From CAYYFX01 sp964571855 (GTDB lineage: Bacteria; ARS69): a DNA stretch of 20,219 nucleotides. The notes beneath the pieces were generated by a model that made no database searches, had not been told where the DNA came from, and worked only from the letters and a program-made list of their open reading frames with translations. The first letter of the stretch is position 1; the number at the start of each line of letters is the position of its first letter. The stretch covers positions 1-20,219 of the forward strand of contig CAZNDO010000036.1 in the NCBI GenBank assembly GCA_964571855.1, in the 5' to 3' direction. Position numbers and translations under genes: made by a program. Shown here piece by piece: positions 6,412 to 15,032 of the stretch.

Positions 6412-8199
6412 ATGGCCACCATCACCCGCCCTGTCGTCCCCGCCGGGCAGCGTTCGCCCGCGGCCGTGACGCTGGAGGAACTCCGGGCCAAGCTCGGCGC
6501 CGCGAACGTGGTCCCCCAGGACACGCGCGACGACGTGCCCACGTTCTGGATCCCGGCGTCGTCCCTGCGGGACGCGGTCCGCCACCTGAAGCACGGGATC
6601 GACCGCCCGTACCGCCTGCTGTGGGACCTCACCGCCATCGACGAGCGGAACCGGCAGAACCGCGCGGGCCAGCCGCCCGCGGACTTCACGGTGGTCTACC
6701 ACCTCATGTCCATGGAGCGGAACGCGGACATCCGGCTCAAGGTGGCGCTGAGGGGGGAGTACCCGTCCCTCCCGAGCATCACGGACCTCTGGAAGAACGC
6801 GAACTGGTACGAGCGCGAGGTGTGGGACATGTTCGGGGTCGTCTTCGACGGTCACCCGAACCTCCGCCGCATCCTCATGCCGGACTCCTGGCAGGGCCAT
6901 CCGCTCCGCAAGGAGCATCCCGCGCGGGCCACCGAGATGGGCCCGTTCGAGATGCCCGAGGAGAAGATGGTCGCCGAGATCGACGCGCTGACGTTCAAGC
7001 CCGAGGAGTGGGGCATGACGCGGCGCTCCGGCGACACGGAGTTCATGTACCTGAACGTGGGCCCGCAGCACCCCGGCACGCACGGCGTGCTCCGGATCGT
7101 GCTGCAGCTGGACGGCGAGGAGATCACGGACGCGGTGGCGGAGATCGGCTACCACCACCGCGGCTCCGAGAAGATGGGCGAGCGGCAGTCCTGGCACACG
7201 TACATCCCGTACACGGACCGCGTGGACTACCTCGGCGGGGTGATGAACAACCTCCCCTACTGCATGGCCGTCGAGCGGCTGGCGGGGATCGAGGTGCCGG
7301 ACCGCGCGAAGGTCATCCGCATCCTGATGTGCGAGCTGTTCCGCATCGCCAGCCACCTGGTGTGGTACGGCACGTTCGCGCAGGACGTGGGCGCCATGTC
7401 GCCCGTGTTCTACATGTTCAACGACCGCGAGCGCTGCTTCGACCTCGTGGCCGCCATCTGCGGCCAGCGCATGCACCCGAACTGGTTCCGCATCGGCGGC
7501 GTGGCCCAGGACCTGCCGGACGGCTGGCGCGAGCTGTTCGAGGAGCGGCTGCTGAACTACCTGCCGAAGCGCCTGGACACGTACGACCGGGCGGTGATGA
7601 AGAACAGGATCTTCATGGGCCGCACGAAGGACATCGGCGCGTACACGGCGGAGCAGGCCATCGAGTGGGGGCTCACCGGCGCCGGGCTGCGCGCCTGCGG
7701 CGTGGAGTGGGACTTCCGGAAGATGCGCCCGTACGGCGGCTACGACCAGTTCGAGTTCGATATCCCGACCGCGCAGGGCGGCTGCTCGTACGCGCGCTCG
7801 CTCGTGCGCATCGAGGAGATGCGGCAGAGCATGCGGATCATCCGCCAGTGCCTCGACAACATGCCGGAGGGCCCGTACAAGGCGGACCATCCGGCCGCCG
7901 CCTCCCCGAAGGAGCGCACGATGCACGACATCGAGACGCTCATCCACCACTTCCTCAACGTGAGCTGGGGACCGGTGGTGCCGCCGGGCGAGTCGTGCGT
8001 GCACGTGGAGGCCACGAAGGGCTCCAGCGGCTACTACCTGGTGTCGGACGGCGGGATCCACTCGTACCGCACGCGCTGCCGGACGCCGTCGTTCCCGCAC
8101 ATCCAGATGCTGCCCGAGATCGCGCGCGGGCTGATGGTGCCGGACCTGCTCGTGCTCCTCGGGAGCATCGACTTCGTACTCGCGGACATCGACCGGTAG
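6412..8199 (+). CDS. nuoCD: NADH-quinone oxidoreductase fused subunit C/D
   Basis: Single 595-residue protein joining the 30-kDa NuoC and 49-kDa NuoD subunits, almost the same length as E. coli NuoCD. The NuoC part covers about residues 18-172, with the signature WYEREVWDMFG (132-142) and HPLRKEHP (163-170). After a linker of about 35 residues, NuoD starts near 207 with NVGPQHPGTHG (215-225); H220 and H224 belong to the quinone-site loop. YHHRGSEKMGERQSWH, QDVGAMSPVF and the C-terminal DFVLADIDR are typical NuoD segments. NuoD is derived from hydrogenase large subunits but lacks metal ligands. It forms the quinone chamber with NuoB and NuoH. The gene starts eight bases after nuoB with only a weak ribosome site. 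The linker is uninterrupted, so the fusion is real and not a sequencing artefact. Confidence 0.97.
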   Translation: MATITRPVVPAGQRSPAAVTLEELRAKLGAANVVPQDTRDDVPTFWIPASSLRDAVRHLKHGIDRPYRLLWDLTAIDERNRQNRAGQPPADFTVVYHLMSMERNADIRLKVALRGEYPSLPSITDLWKNANWYEREVWDMFGVVFDGHPNLRRILMPDSWQGHPLRKEHPARATEMGPFEMPEEKMVAEIDALTFKPEEWGMTRRSGDTEFMYLNVGPQHPGTHGVLRIVLQLDGEEITDAVAEIGYHHRGSEKMGERQSWHTYIPYTDRVDYLGGVMNNLPYCMAVERLAGIEVPDRAKVIRILMCELFRIASHLVWYGTFAQDVGAMSPVFYMFNDRERCFDLVAAICGQRMHPNWFRIGGVAQDLPDGWRELFEERLLNYLPKRLDTYDRAVMKNRIFMGRTKDIGAYTAEQAIEWGLTGAGLRACGVEWDFRKMRPYGGYDQFEFDIPTAQGGCSYARSLVRIEEMRQSMRIIRQCLDNMPEGPYKADHPAAASPKERTMHDIETLIHHFLNVSWGPVVPPGESCVHVEATKGSSGYYLVSDGGIHSYRTRCRTPSFPHIQMLPEIARGLMVPDLLVLLGSIDFVLADIDR

Positions 8200-8202
8200 G
8201 AC

Positions 8203-8217
8203 CCCGCGCCACGCGGG
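8203..8217 (+). other. Small hairpin in the nuoCD-nuoE gap
   Basis: CCCGCG at 8203-8208 pairs with CGCGGG at 8212-8217 around a 3-base loop. It occupies the 40-base gap before nuoE, the longest gap in the operon. It could mark mRNA processing or tune translation of nuoE, but the stem is short and may be chance. Confidence 0.25.
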
Positions 8218-8239
8218 CCCCGGGCAGGGGGAGGAAGGC

Positions 8240-8704
8240 TTGCTGAGCCAGGAAGAGATCGCGGAGATCGAGCACGAGTTGCCGGTCTTCCCGCACCGGA
8301 GCGCGGCGGTGATCGAGGCGCTCCGCATCGTGCAGCGCCACCGCCGCTGGGTCTCGGACGAGGCCGTGGCGGACATCGCGGACTTCCTGCGGATGAGCCG
8401 CGACGAGGTGGACAGCGTGGCCACCTTCTACAACATGATCTACCGGCGGCCCGTGGGGCGGCACGTGATCCACGTGTGCGACAGCGTGAGCTGCTGGCTC
8501 ATGGGCTACGAGAGCCTGAAGGCGGCGCTGGCGGCGAAGCTCGGCATCGAGTACGGCCAGACCACGCCGGACGGCCGCTTCACGCTCCTGCCCATCTGCT
8601 GCCTCGGCACCTGCGATCGCGCCCCGGCCATGTTCGTCGGGGATGACCTGTACCGTGACCTCAAGCCCGGGGACCTCGACGGGATCCTCGCGAAGTACGA
8701 GTGA
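8240..8704 (+). CDS. nuoE: NADH-quinone oxidoreductase subunit E (cluster N1a)
   Basis: Peripheral-arm subunit of 154 residues with a thioredoxin-like fold carrying [2Fe-2S] cluster N1a beside the FMN of NuoF. The ligands are visible as C80-X4-C85 (VCDSVSCW) and C121-X3-C125 (CLGTCDRAP). The N-terminal helical region contains VATFYNMIYRRPVG, a typical 24-kDa subunit segment. The start is TTG at 8240, supported by a near-ideal GGGGGAGG at 8227-8234 five bases upstream; no ATG lies nearby and the length fits the family. It ends at 8704, touching nuoF. Confidence 0.95.
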   Translation: MLSQEEIAEIEHELPVFPHRSAAVIEALRIVQRHRRWVSDEAVADIADFLRMSRDEVDSVATFYNMIYRRPVGRHVIHVCDSVSCWLMGYESLKAALAAKLGIEYGQTTPDGRFTLLPICCLGTCDRAPAMFVGDDLYRDLKPGDLDGILAKYE

Positions 8705-8709
8705 CGCGC

Positions 8710-10002
8710 ATGGCTGCCAGCGAGCTCAAGCCGTTGACCCGGAACATCGACGCGGCCCGCGGTCCCCTGGACCTGAAGGGCTACGAGGCCACCGGCGGCT
8801 ACGAGGCCGTCCGCAAGACGGTGGGCAAGCTCTCGCCGGCCGACGTCCTGAAGATCGTGAAGGACTCGAACCTCCGCGGCCGCGGCGGCGCCGGCTTCCC
8901 CACCGGGATGAAGTGGAGCTTCGTGCCCATGGGCCCGGACGCGCCGCGCCCGAAGTACCTGGTGGCGAACGCGGACGAGATGGAGCCCGGGACGTTCAAG
9001 GACCGCCTCCTGATGGAGGAGGACCCGCACCTGTTCATCGAGGGGATGATCCTGTCGGCGTACGCGCTGGACGCGGACACCGGCTTCATCTTCCTGCGCT
9101 GGGGCTACCCGCTCTCGGACCGGCGGCTGCGCAAGGCCATCGCGGAGGCGAAGGCCGCGGGCTACCTCGGGAGGAACGTGCTGGGGTCGTCCTGGTCCTT
9201 CGACATCCACATGCACATCTCCGCCGGGCGGTACATGTGCGGCGAGGAGACCGGCCTCATCAACGCGCTGGAGGGCAAGCGCGCGAACCCGCGCGCGAAG
9301 CCGCCCTTCCCGCAGACGTCGGGGCTGTTCGGCAAGCCCACGATCGTCCAGAACGTGGAGACGCTGAGCAACGTGCCCGGCATCCTCCGCTGGGGGCCGG
9401 AGTGGTACAAGTCGCTCGGCCGCGGCCCGGACGCCGGCACGAAGCTGTTCGGCGCCAGCGGCAAGGTGAAGCGCCCCGGCCTGTGGGAACTGCCCATGGG
9501 CACGCCGCTGCGCGAGATCGTCGAGGAGCACGCCGGCGGCATGCAGGACGGCCTGGCCCTGCGCGGCCTCCTCCCCGGCGGCGCCTCCACCGCGTTCATG
9601 CTGCCGGAGCACCTGGACACGCCCATGGACTTCGACTCCGTGGCCAAGGTCGGCAGCCGCCTGGGCACCGGCACCATGATCGTGCTGGACGACAGGACCT
9701 GCCCGGTCGGGATGATGCACAACCTGGAGGCGTTCTTCGCGCAGGAGTCCTGCGGCTGGTGCACGCCCTGCCGGGACGGCCTGCCCTGGACCGCGAAGAC
9801 GCTGAAGGCCATCGAGGAGGGCCGCGGCGCGGAGGGCGATCTGGAGCGCCTCGCCCTGCAGTGCCGCCTGCTCGGCCCCGGCAACACGTTCTGCGCGCTG
9901 GCGCCCGGGGCGGCGGATCCCCTGGCGAGCGCCCTGAAGTACTTCCGCGAGGACTTCGAGCGCCACCTGCGCGAGAAGCGCTGCCCCTGGAGAGCGCACT
10001 GA
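8710..10002 (+). CDS. nuoF: NADH-quinone oxidoreductase subunit F (NADH and FMN site)
   Basis: Catalytic 51-kDa subunit of 430 residues that oxidises NADH using FMN and passes electrons to [4Fe-4S] cluster N3. The Gly-rich RGRGGAGFPTGMKW (56-69) forms the nucleotide/FMN-binding loop. NADEMEPGTFKDR and CGEETGLINALEG (177-189) are conserved in all homologues. N3 ligands are C348, C351 and C354 in SCGWCTPCRDG, with C395 completing the set. The ATG at 8710 is used; an in-frame GTG at 8701 overlaps the nuoE stop (GTGA) and would add three residues, and the sequence does not decide between them. Its stop overlaps the nuoG start by one base (TGATG). Confidence 0.96.
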   Translation: MAASELKPLTRNIDAARGPLDLKGYEATGGYEAVRKTVGKLSPADVLKIVKDSNLRGRGGAGFPTGMKWSFVPMGPDAPRPKYLVANADEMEPGTFKDRLLMEEDPHLFIEGMILSAYALDADTGFIFLRWGYPLSDRRLRKAIAEAKAAGYLGRNVLGSSWSFDIHMHISAGRYMCGEETGLINALEGKRANPRAKPPFPQTSGLFGKPTIVQNVETLSNVPGILRWGPEWYKSLGRGPDAGTKLFGASGKVKRPGLWELPMGTPLREIVEEHAGGMQDGLALRGLLPGGASTAFMLPEHLDTPMDFDSVAKVGSRLGTGTMIVLDDRTCPVGMMHNLEAFFAQESCGWCTPCRDGLPWTAKTLKAIEEGRGAEGDLERLALQCRLLGPGNTFCALAPGAADPLASALKYFREDFERHLREKRCPWRAH

Positions 10003-12701
10003 TGGCGAAGATCTGGATCGACGGCGTCGAGCACGAGATCGACCCCTCGAAGAACCTCCTCGAGGGCTGCCTGGAGAAGGGGAAGAACCTCCCCTACTTC
10101 TGCTGGCACCCGGCGCTCGGCTCGGTCGGCGCCTGCCGGCAGTGCGCGGTGAAGCAGTACCGCGACGAGAACGACAAGCAGGGCAAGCTGGTCATGGCCT
10201 GCATGACGCCGGCCGCCGAGGGGACGCGCATCTCCATCGACGACCCCGAGGCCGCCGCGTTCCGCAAGGGCATCACCGAGTTCCTCATGGTGAACCACCC
10301 GCACGACTGCCCGGTGTGCGACGAGGGCGGCGAGTGCCACCTGCAGGACATGACCGTGATGACCGGGCACAAGATGCGGACGTACCGGTTCACGAAGCGC
10401 ACGTACGTGAACCAGGACCTCGGCCCGCTCGTGAACCACGAGATGAACCGCTGCATCCAGTGCTACCGGTGCGTGCACTACTACCGGGACCACGCGGGCG
10501 GCAAGGACCTGCAGGCGTTCGCCGCGCACGACCACGTGTACTTCGGCCGGCACGAGGACGGGAAGCTGGAGTCCGAGTTCTCCGGGAACCTGGTGGAGGT
10601 CTGCCCCACCGGCGTGTTCACGGACAAGACGCTGAAGAGCCACTACGCGCGCAAGTGGGACCTGACCACGGCGCCGTCCGTGTGCGTGCACTGCAGCCTG
10701 GGCTGCAACACGATCCCGGGAGCGCGCTACGGCACGCTCCGCCGGATCCGGAACCGCTACCACGGCGACGTGAACGGCTACTTCCTGTGCGACCGCGGCC
10801 GCTTCGGCTACGAGTTCGTGAACGACGAGCGGCGCCTGCGCCACACCACGGTCCGCGGCGCCTCCGGTCCGGAGCGCGCGCCGAAGGACGCCGCCGTGCA
10901 GCGGGCCGCGAAGCTCGTCCACGCGGGGAACGCCATCGGGATCGGTTCGCCGCGGGCATCGATGGAGTCGAACGCCGCGCTGCGCGCGCTCGTGGGCCCG
11001 GACCGCTTCTTCGCCGGCGTGCCCGCCGCGGAGGCCCGGCTCGTGGCCGCCGTGCTCGGCATCCTCCGCACGCTGCCCGCGCCCTCGCTGCGCGGGATCG
11101 AGTCCTGCGACGCCGTGTTCGTCCTCGGCGAGGACGTCACGAACACGGCGCCGATGACGGACCTCGCCATCCGGCAGGCGATCAAGAACCAGCCGCGCAC
11201 GGCCGCGCGGAAGCAGGGCATCCCCGGCTGGCACGCGGTCGCGCTGCGCATCGCGGTCCAGGAGGCGAAGGGGCCGCTCTTCGTGGCCACCACCGCGCCG
11301 ACGAAGCTGGACGCGGTCGCCGCGGGCACGTTCCGCGGCGCGCCGGACGATCTGGCGCGGTTCGGGTTCGCCGTGGCGCACGCGCTCGATCCCGCCGCGC
11401 CGGAGCCCGCCGGGCTGCCCGCGGAGACGGCGGCGGCGGCGAAGCAGGTGGCGGAAGCGCTGCGCGCCGCGGAGCGGCCGGTCGTCGTGTCCGGCACGGG
11501 CGCCCGCAGCGAGGCCGTGCTGGCGGCGGCAGCCGCGGTGGCCCGGGCGGCCGGCGTGGCGCGCGGCGGGCCGGCGGCCGGGATCTTCTGCGCGGTGCCG
11601 GAGTGCAACAGCCTCGGTCTCGCGCTGTTCGAGGCGCCGCCCATCGAGGAGGCGTTCGCCGCCCTCGAGCGCGGCACGTCGGACACGGTGGTCGTGGTGG
11701 AGAACGACGTGACGCGTCGCGTTCCCGCGGCCGCCGCGGACCGCTTCTTCGCCGCGGCGAAGCACCTCGTGGTGGCGGACTCGCTGCTCAACGCCACCGC
11801 GGAGCGCGCGGAGGTCCTCCTCCCCGCCGGCACCTTCGCCGAGGCGGACGGCACCCTCGTGAACAACGAGGGCCGCGCCCAGCGGTTCTACCAGGTGTTC
11901 GTGCCGGAGACGGAGATCCAGGAGAGCTGGCGCTGGCTCGGCCAGGTGGCGCGCGCCGCCGGCCGCGCCGACGGCGCCTGGGACGACCTGGACGCAGCCA
12001 CCGCGGCGGTGGCGTCCGCCGTCCCGGCCTGCGCGAAGCTGCCCGAGGCCGCGCCCCCGGCATCCGCCCGCTTCGGCGGCGTGAAGGTGCCGCGCGAGAC
12101 GCACCGCTTCAGCGGCCGCACGGCCATGCGCGCGCACATCAGCGTGCACGAGCCCAAGCCGCCGGCGGACGCGGACTCCCCGCTGAGCTTCTCCATGGAG
12201 GGCTTCGAAGGGCGTGTCCCGGCCGCGGTCACGTCGAACTTCTGGGCGCCCGGCTGGAACTCGATCCAGTCCCTCAACCGGTTCCAGGAGGAGCTGGGCG
12301 GCGCGCTCGCGGGCGGGAACCCCGGCGTGCGGCTGATCGAGGCCGGCGCCAACGGCTCGCGTCCGGCGTACGGCGCCGCGCCCGCGGCCTTCGCGCCGCG
12401 CAACGGCGAGTGGCTGGCCGTGCCGGTGCACCACATCTTCGGCTCCGAGGAGCTGAGCGCGCTGTCGCCGGGCATCGCGGACGCTTCCGCGAAGGCCGCC
12501 GTGGCGCTCGGCGCGGAGGATGCCGCCGCCCTGTCCGTTGCGGACGGCGCGGATGTTTCGGTGACCTTGGACGGGGTGGCCGCGAAGCTCCCGGTCCGTA
12601 TCGTGCAAGGCATGCCCCGCGGCGTCTGCGGCTTCCCGATGGGCGTCGCGGGCGTCCCGGTGGTTCCCGTGCCCGCATGGGCGAGGATCGCGAAGTCATG
12701 A
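10002..12701 (+). CDS. nuoG: NADH-quinone oxidoreductase subunit G, E. coli-like with N7 cluster site
   Basis: Largest subunit, 899 residues (E. coli about 908), which wires electrons from NuoF towards NuoI and NuoB. The ferredoxin-like N-terminus binds [2Fe-2S] N1b through C34, C45, C48 and C67. The next [4Fe-4S] site uses H99, C103, C106 and C112. N4 uses C151, C154 and C157 with C201. A further CX2CX3CX27C set, C228, C231, C235 and C263, matches the N7 cluster found only in some bacterial lineages such as E. coli and Thermus. The Ala-rich remainder resembles molybdopterin oxidoreductases but should hold no cofactor. The segment around FSGRTAMRAHISVHEPKPP and FSMEGFEG closely resembles enteric NuoG. 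It overlaps nuoF by one base and nuoH by four. Confidence 0.96.
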   Translation: MAKIWIDGVEHEIDPSKNLLEGCLEKGKNLPYFCWHPALGSVGACRQCAVKQYRDENDKQGKLVMACMTPAAEGTRISIDDPEAAAFRKGITEFLMVNHPHDCPVCDEGGECHLQDMTVMTGHKMRTYRFTKRTYVNQDLGPLVNHEMNRCIQCYRCVHYYRDHAGGKDLQAFAAHDHVYFGRHEDGKLESEFSGNLVEVCPTGVFTDKTLKSHYARKWDLTTAPSVCVHCSLGCNTIPGARYGTLRRIRNRYHGDVNGYFLCDRGRFGYEFVNDERRLRHTTVRGASGPERAPKDAAVQRAAKLVHAGNAIGIGSPRASMESNAALRALVGPDRFFAGVPAAEARLVAAVLGILRTLPAPSLRGIESCDAVFVLGEDVTNTAPMTDLAIRQAIKNQPRTAARKQGIPGWHAVALRIAVQEAKGPLFVATTAPTKLDAVAAGTFRGAPDDLARFGFAVAHALDPAAPEPAGLPAETAAAAKQVAEALRAAERPVVVSGTGARSEAVLAAAAAVARAAGVARGGPAAGIFCAVPECNSLGLALFEAPPIEEAFAALERGTSDTVVVVENDVTRRVPAAAADRFFAAAKHLVVADSLLNATAERAEVLLPAGTFAEADGTLVNNEGRAQRFYQVFVPETEIQESWRWLGQVARAAGRADGAWDDLDAATAAVASAVPACAKLPEAAPPASARFGGVKVPRETHRFSGRTAMRAHISVHEPKPPADADSPLSFSMEGFEGRVPAAVTSNFWAPGWNSIQSLNRFQEELGGALAGGNPGVRLIEAGANGSRPAYGAAPAAFAPRNGEWLAVPVHHIFGSEELSALSPGIADASAKAAVALGAEDAAALSVADGADVSVTLDGVAAKLPVRIVQGMPRGVCGFPMGVAGVPVVPVPAWARIAKS

Positions 12702-13657
12702 CCATGACCCCGCTCCTGCAATCGGTCCTCGCCATGGCGGTCATCCTGGGCGCGTCCATGGGCCTCGCGTCGGCCCTCATCTACGTGGAGCGCAAGCTGC
12801 TGGCGTACTGGCAGGAGCGCTGGGGCCCGAACCGCGTGGGTCCGTTCGGGCTGCTGCAGGTCGTGGCGGACATGCTCAAGCTGCTGGCCAAGGAGGACTG
12901 GACGCCGCCGTTCGCGGACCGGCCGGTCTTCGTGCTGGCGCCCATGATCATCGTGCTGAGCGTCCTGATGTCCTTCGCCATCATCCCCATGGCGCCCGGC
13001 TTCGTGGTGGCGGACCTGGACGTGGGGATCCTCTTCTTCCTGGCCATGTCCTCCATGGGCGCCTACAGCGTGGTGCTGGCCGGTTGGGCGTCGAACAGCA
13101 AGTACGCGCTGCTCGGCGGCATGCGGTCCGCGGCCCAGATGATCAGCTACGAGGTCTTCATGGGCCTGTCCCTGGTGGGCGTGGTCATGCTCTCGGGGTC
13201 CTTCCGGCTCGGGGACATCGTGGCCGCGCAGCAGGGCGGCTGGTTCGTGATCCCGCAGTTCCTCGGCTTCGTGGTGTTCATGATCGCCGGGCTGGCGGAG
13301 ACGCACCGCATGCCGTTCGACCTTCCGGAGGCGGAGAGCGAGCTGGTGGCCGGGTACCACGCGGAGTACTCCGGCATGAAGTTCGCCATGTTCTTCCTGG
13401 GCGAGTACCTGGGCATGATCCTGGTGTCCGCCCTGCTCGCGCTCCTGTTCCTCGGCGGGTGGCTGGGACCGGGGTTCCTGCCGGCGCCCGCGTGGTTCTT
13501 CCTGAAGACCATGCTGTTCATCTGCTTCTTCATCCTGCTGCGCGCCGCGCTGCCGCGCCCGCGCTACGACCAGTTCATGGCGGTCGGCTGGAAGTACATG
13601 CTGCCGCTCACGCTCGTGAACCTCCTGGCCACCGGCGCGTGGATCCTCACGCGATGA
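12698..13657 (+). CDS. nuoH: NADH-quinone oxidoreductase subunit H
   Basis: Membrane subunit of 319 residues, about eight helices, that anchors the peripheral arm and forms the floor of the quinone tunnel. Signature segments are YVERKLLAYWQERWGPNRVGP (29-49) and the acidic loop ETHRMPFDLPEAESELVAG (201-219), followed by YHAEYSGMKFAMFFLGEY (220-237). These residues couple quinone chemistry to proton pumping. The ATG at 12698 overlaps the nuoG stop (ATGA), with GAGGA 10 bases upstream; a second ATG at 12704 is an alternative that removes two residues. It is followed by a 19-base gap to nuoI. Confidence 0.96.
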   Translation: MTMTPLLQSVLAMAVILGASMGLASALIYVERKLLAYWQERWGPNRVGPFGLLQVVADMLKLLAKEDWTPPFADRPVFVLAPMIIVLSVLMSFAIIPMAPGFVVADLDVGILFFLAMSSMGAYSVVLAGWASNSKYALLGGMRSAAQMISYEVFMGLSLVGVVMLSGSFRLGDIVAAQQGGWFVIPQFLGFVVFMIAGLAETHRMPFDLPEAESELVAGYHAEYSGMKFAMFFLGEYLGMILVSALLALLFLGGWLGPGFLPAPAWFFLKTMLFICFFILLRAALPRPRYDQFMAVGWKYMLPLTLVNLLATGAWILTR

Positions 13658-13676
13658 ACGGGGAGGCGTACGGCCG

Positions 13677-14192
13677 ATGCTGAGCATTCTCGCTTCGCTC
13701 TGGAAGGTCTTCATGATGATCTTCGCGAAGAAGATCACCGTGCAGTACCCGGAGGAGAAGCCGTACCTCCCGCCGCGCTGGCGCGGGCGGATCATCCTGT
13801 CGCGGGACCCGGACGGCCAGGAGCGCTGCGTGGCCTGCTACCTGTGCGCCGTGGCGTGCCCCGTGGACTGCATCGCCCTGCAGGCCACCGAGGACGAGAC
13901 CGGCCGCCGGTACCCCGCGGAGTTCCGCATCAACTTCTCGCGCTGCATCTTCTGCGGCTTCTGCGAGGACGCGTGCCCCACGTACGCCATCCAGCTCACG
14001 CCGGACTTCGAGATGGGCGAGTACCGCCGCGAGAACCTGGTGTACGAGAAGAAGGACCTGCTCATCTCCGGGCCCGGCAAGTACCACGGGTACAACTTCT
14101 ACCGCGTGGCCGGGCTGGCGGTGGGCGGCAAGGCGAAGGGCGAGGCCGAGAACGAGACCCCGCCCGTGGACGTCCGGAGCCTGTTGCCGTGA
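13677..14192 (+). CDS. nuoI: NADH-quinone oxidoreductase subunit I (clusters N6a and N6b)
   Basis: 8Fe ferredoxin-type subunit of 171 residues that relays electrons to NuoB. Two [4Fe-4S] motifs are intact: C51, C54, C57 and C61 (CVACYLCAVAC), and C90, C93, C96 and C100 (CIFCGFCEDAC). By the usual arrangement the fourth cysteine of each (C61-P, C100-P) ligates the other cluster. The N-terminal helix MLSILASLWKVFMMIFAKK lies along the membrane surface. GGGAGG at 13661-13666 precedes the ATG by 10 bases. The C-terminal tail (about 150-171) is polar and variable in the family. A 22-base gap leads to nuoJ. Confidence 0.97.
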   Translation: MLSILASLWKVFMMIFAKKITVQYPEEKPYLPPRWRGRIILSRDPDGQERCVACYLCAVACPVDCIALQATEDETGRRYPAEFRINFSRCIFCGFCEDACPTYAIQLTPDFEMGEYRRENLVYEKKDLLISGPGKYHGYNFYRVAGLAVGGKAKGEAENETPPVDVRSLLP

Positions 14193-14214
14193 GGTTCCGC
14201 AGGGAGGATTCCGA

Positions 14215-14727
14215 GTGACCGCGCTGTTCTTCGTGGCGTCGGCGGTCGCGGTGCTCGCCACCATCCTGGCGATCAGTCGCGCGAACGCGGTGCACGCCCT
14301 GCTGTACTTCGTCGTGTCGCTGTTCGCCGCGGCGTTCCTCTTCCTGCTGCTCGGCGCGCCCTTCGTGGCCGCGCTCGAGGTCATCGTGTACGCGGGCGCC
14401 ATCATCGTGCTGTTCCTGTTCGCCGTGATGCTCCTGAACCTGGGGCACCGCAGCGTGGACGAGGAGAGGACTCGCCTGTCGGGAGGCATCTGGGTGGGAC
14501 CGTCCATCCTGGCGCTCGTGCTGGCGGCGGAGCTGGCGTACGTGTTCTCCACCGGCGCCCCGGTCACCACCGGGGCGGAGAAGGTGGGGCCGCGCGCGGT
14601 CGGCATCGCCCTGTACGGCCCGTACGTCCTCGCCGTGGAGCTGGCCTCCATGCTGCTCCTGGCGGGGCTGGTCGGCGCGTACCATCTGGGCCGCAAGGAG
14701 ACGGCGCGCGGGGAGATGAACCCATGA
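14215..14727 (+). CDS. nuoJ: NADH-quinone oxidoreductase subunit J
   Basis: Membrane subunit of 170 residues with five hydrophobic helices, placed between NuoH/A and NuoK in the proton-pumping arm. The conserved third helix EVIVYAGAIIVLFLFAVMLLN (55-75) contains E55 and Y59; this helix is known in homologues to change shape during turnover. The GTG start at 14215 is supported by GGGAGG at 14202-14207, seven bases upstream. The stop overlaps nuoK (ATGA). Confidence 0.95.
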   Translation: MTALFFVASAVAVLATILAISRANAVHALLYFVVSLFAAAFLFLLLGAPFVAALEVIVYAGAIIVLFLFAVMLLNLGHRSVDEERTRLSGGIWVGPSILALVLAAELAYVFSTGAPVTTGAEKVGPRAVGIALYGPYVLAVELASMLLLAGLVGAYHLGRKETARGEMNP

Positions 14728-15032
14728 CGCCCATCCCCCTGAACGCGGTGCTGTCCGTGGCCGGCCTGCTCTTCGCGCTCGGCCTCACGGGCCTCCTGGT
14801 GCGCCGGAACCTCATCTTCATGCTGATCTCCGTGGAGGTCATGCTCAACGCGGCCGGCCTGGCCTTCGTGGCCGCCGGGTCCCGCTGGGGCGCCCCCGAC
14901 GGGCAGATCATGTTCCTGCTGATCCTCGCGATGGCCGCGGCCGAGGTGTCCGTGGGCCTGGCCCTCGTGATCCTTCTCCACCAGCGCTTCCGCACGCTCG
15001 ATGCCGACAGTGCCAGCGAGATGAGGGGTTGA
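14724..15032 (+). CDS. nuoK: NADH-quinone oxidoreductase subunit K
   Basis: Three-helix membrane subunit of 102 residues related to MrpC of Na+/H+ antiporters. It carries the two buried glutamates needed for proton transfer, E38 (in ISVEVMLNAAG) and E74 (in MAAAEVSVGLALVI), matching E36 and E72 of the E. coli protein. GGGGAG lies 8 bases before the ATG. It overlaps nuoJ by four bases and nuoL by one. Confidence 0.96.
   Translation: MTPIPLNAVLSVAGLLFALGLTGLLVRRNLIFMLISVEVMLNAAGLAFVAAGSRWGAPDGQIMFLLILAMAAAEVSVGLALVILLHQRFRTLDADSASEMRG

Noticed and set aside
9162..12608. Very long antisense open frames opposite nuoF-nuoG and other nuo genes
   Set aside because: They are His/Arg/Gly/Ala-rich shadows expected from high third-position GC, and show no recognisable motif.
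8643..12701. A 1352-codon open frame ending with NuoG
   Set aside because: Its first 450 or so codons are an out-of-frame reading of nuoF. NuoG begins at the conserved MAKIWIDGVEHEI at 10002, overlapping the nuoF stop.
10863..12701. NuoG C-terminal part as a working molybdenum oxidoreductase
   Set aside because: NuoG proteins keep the fold but not the cofactor, and this one sits in an otherwise standard complex I operon.
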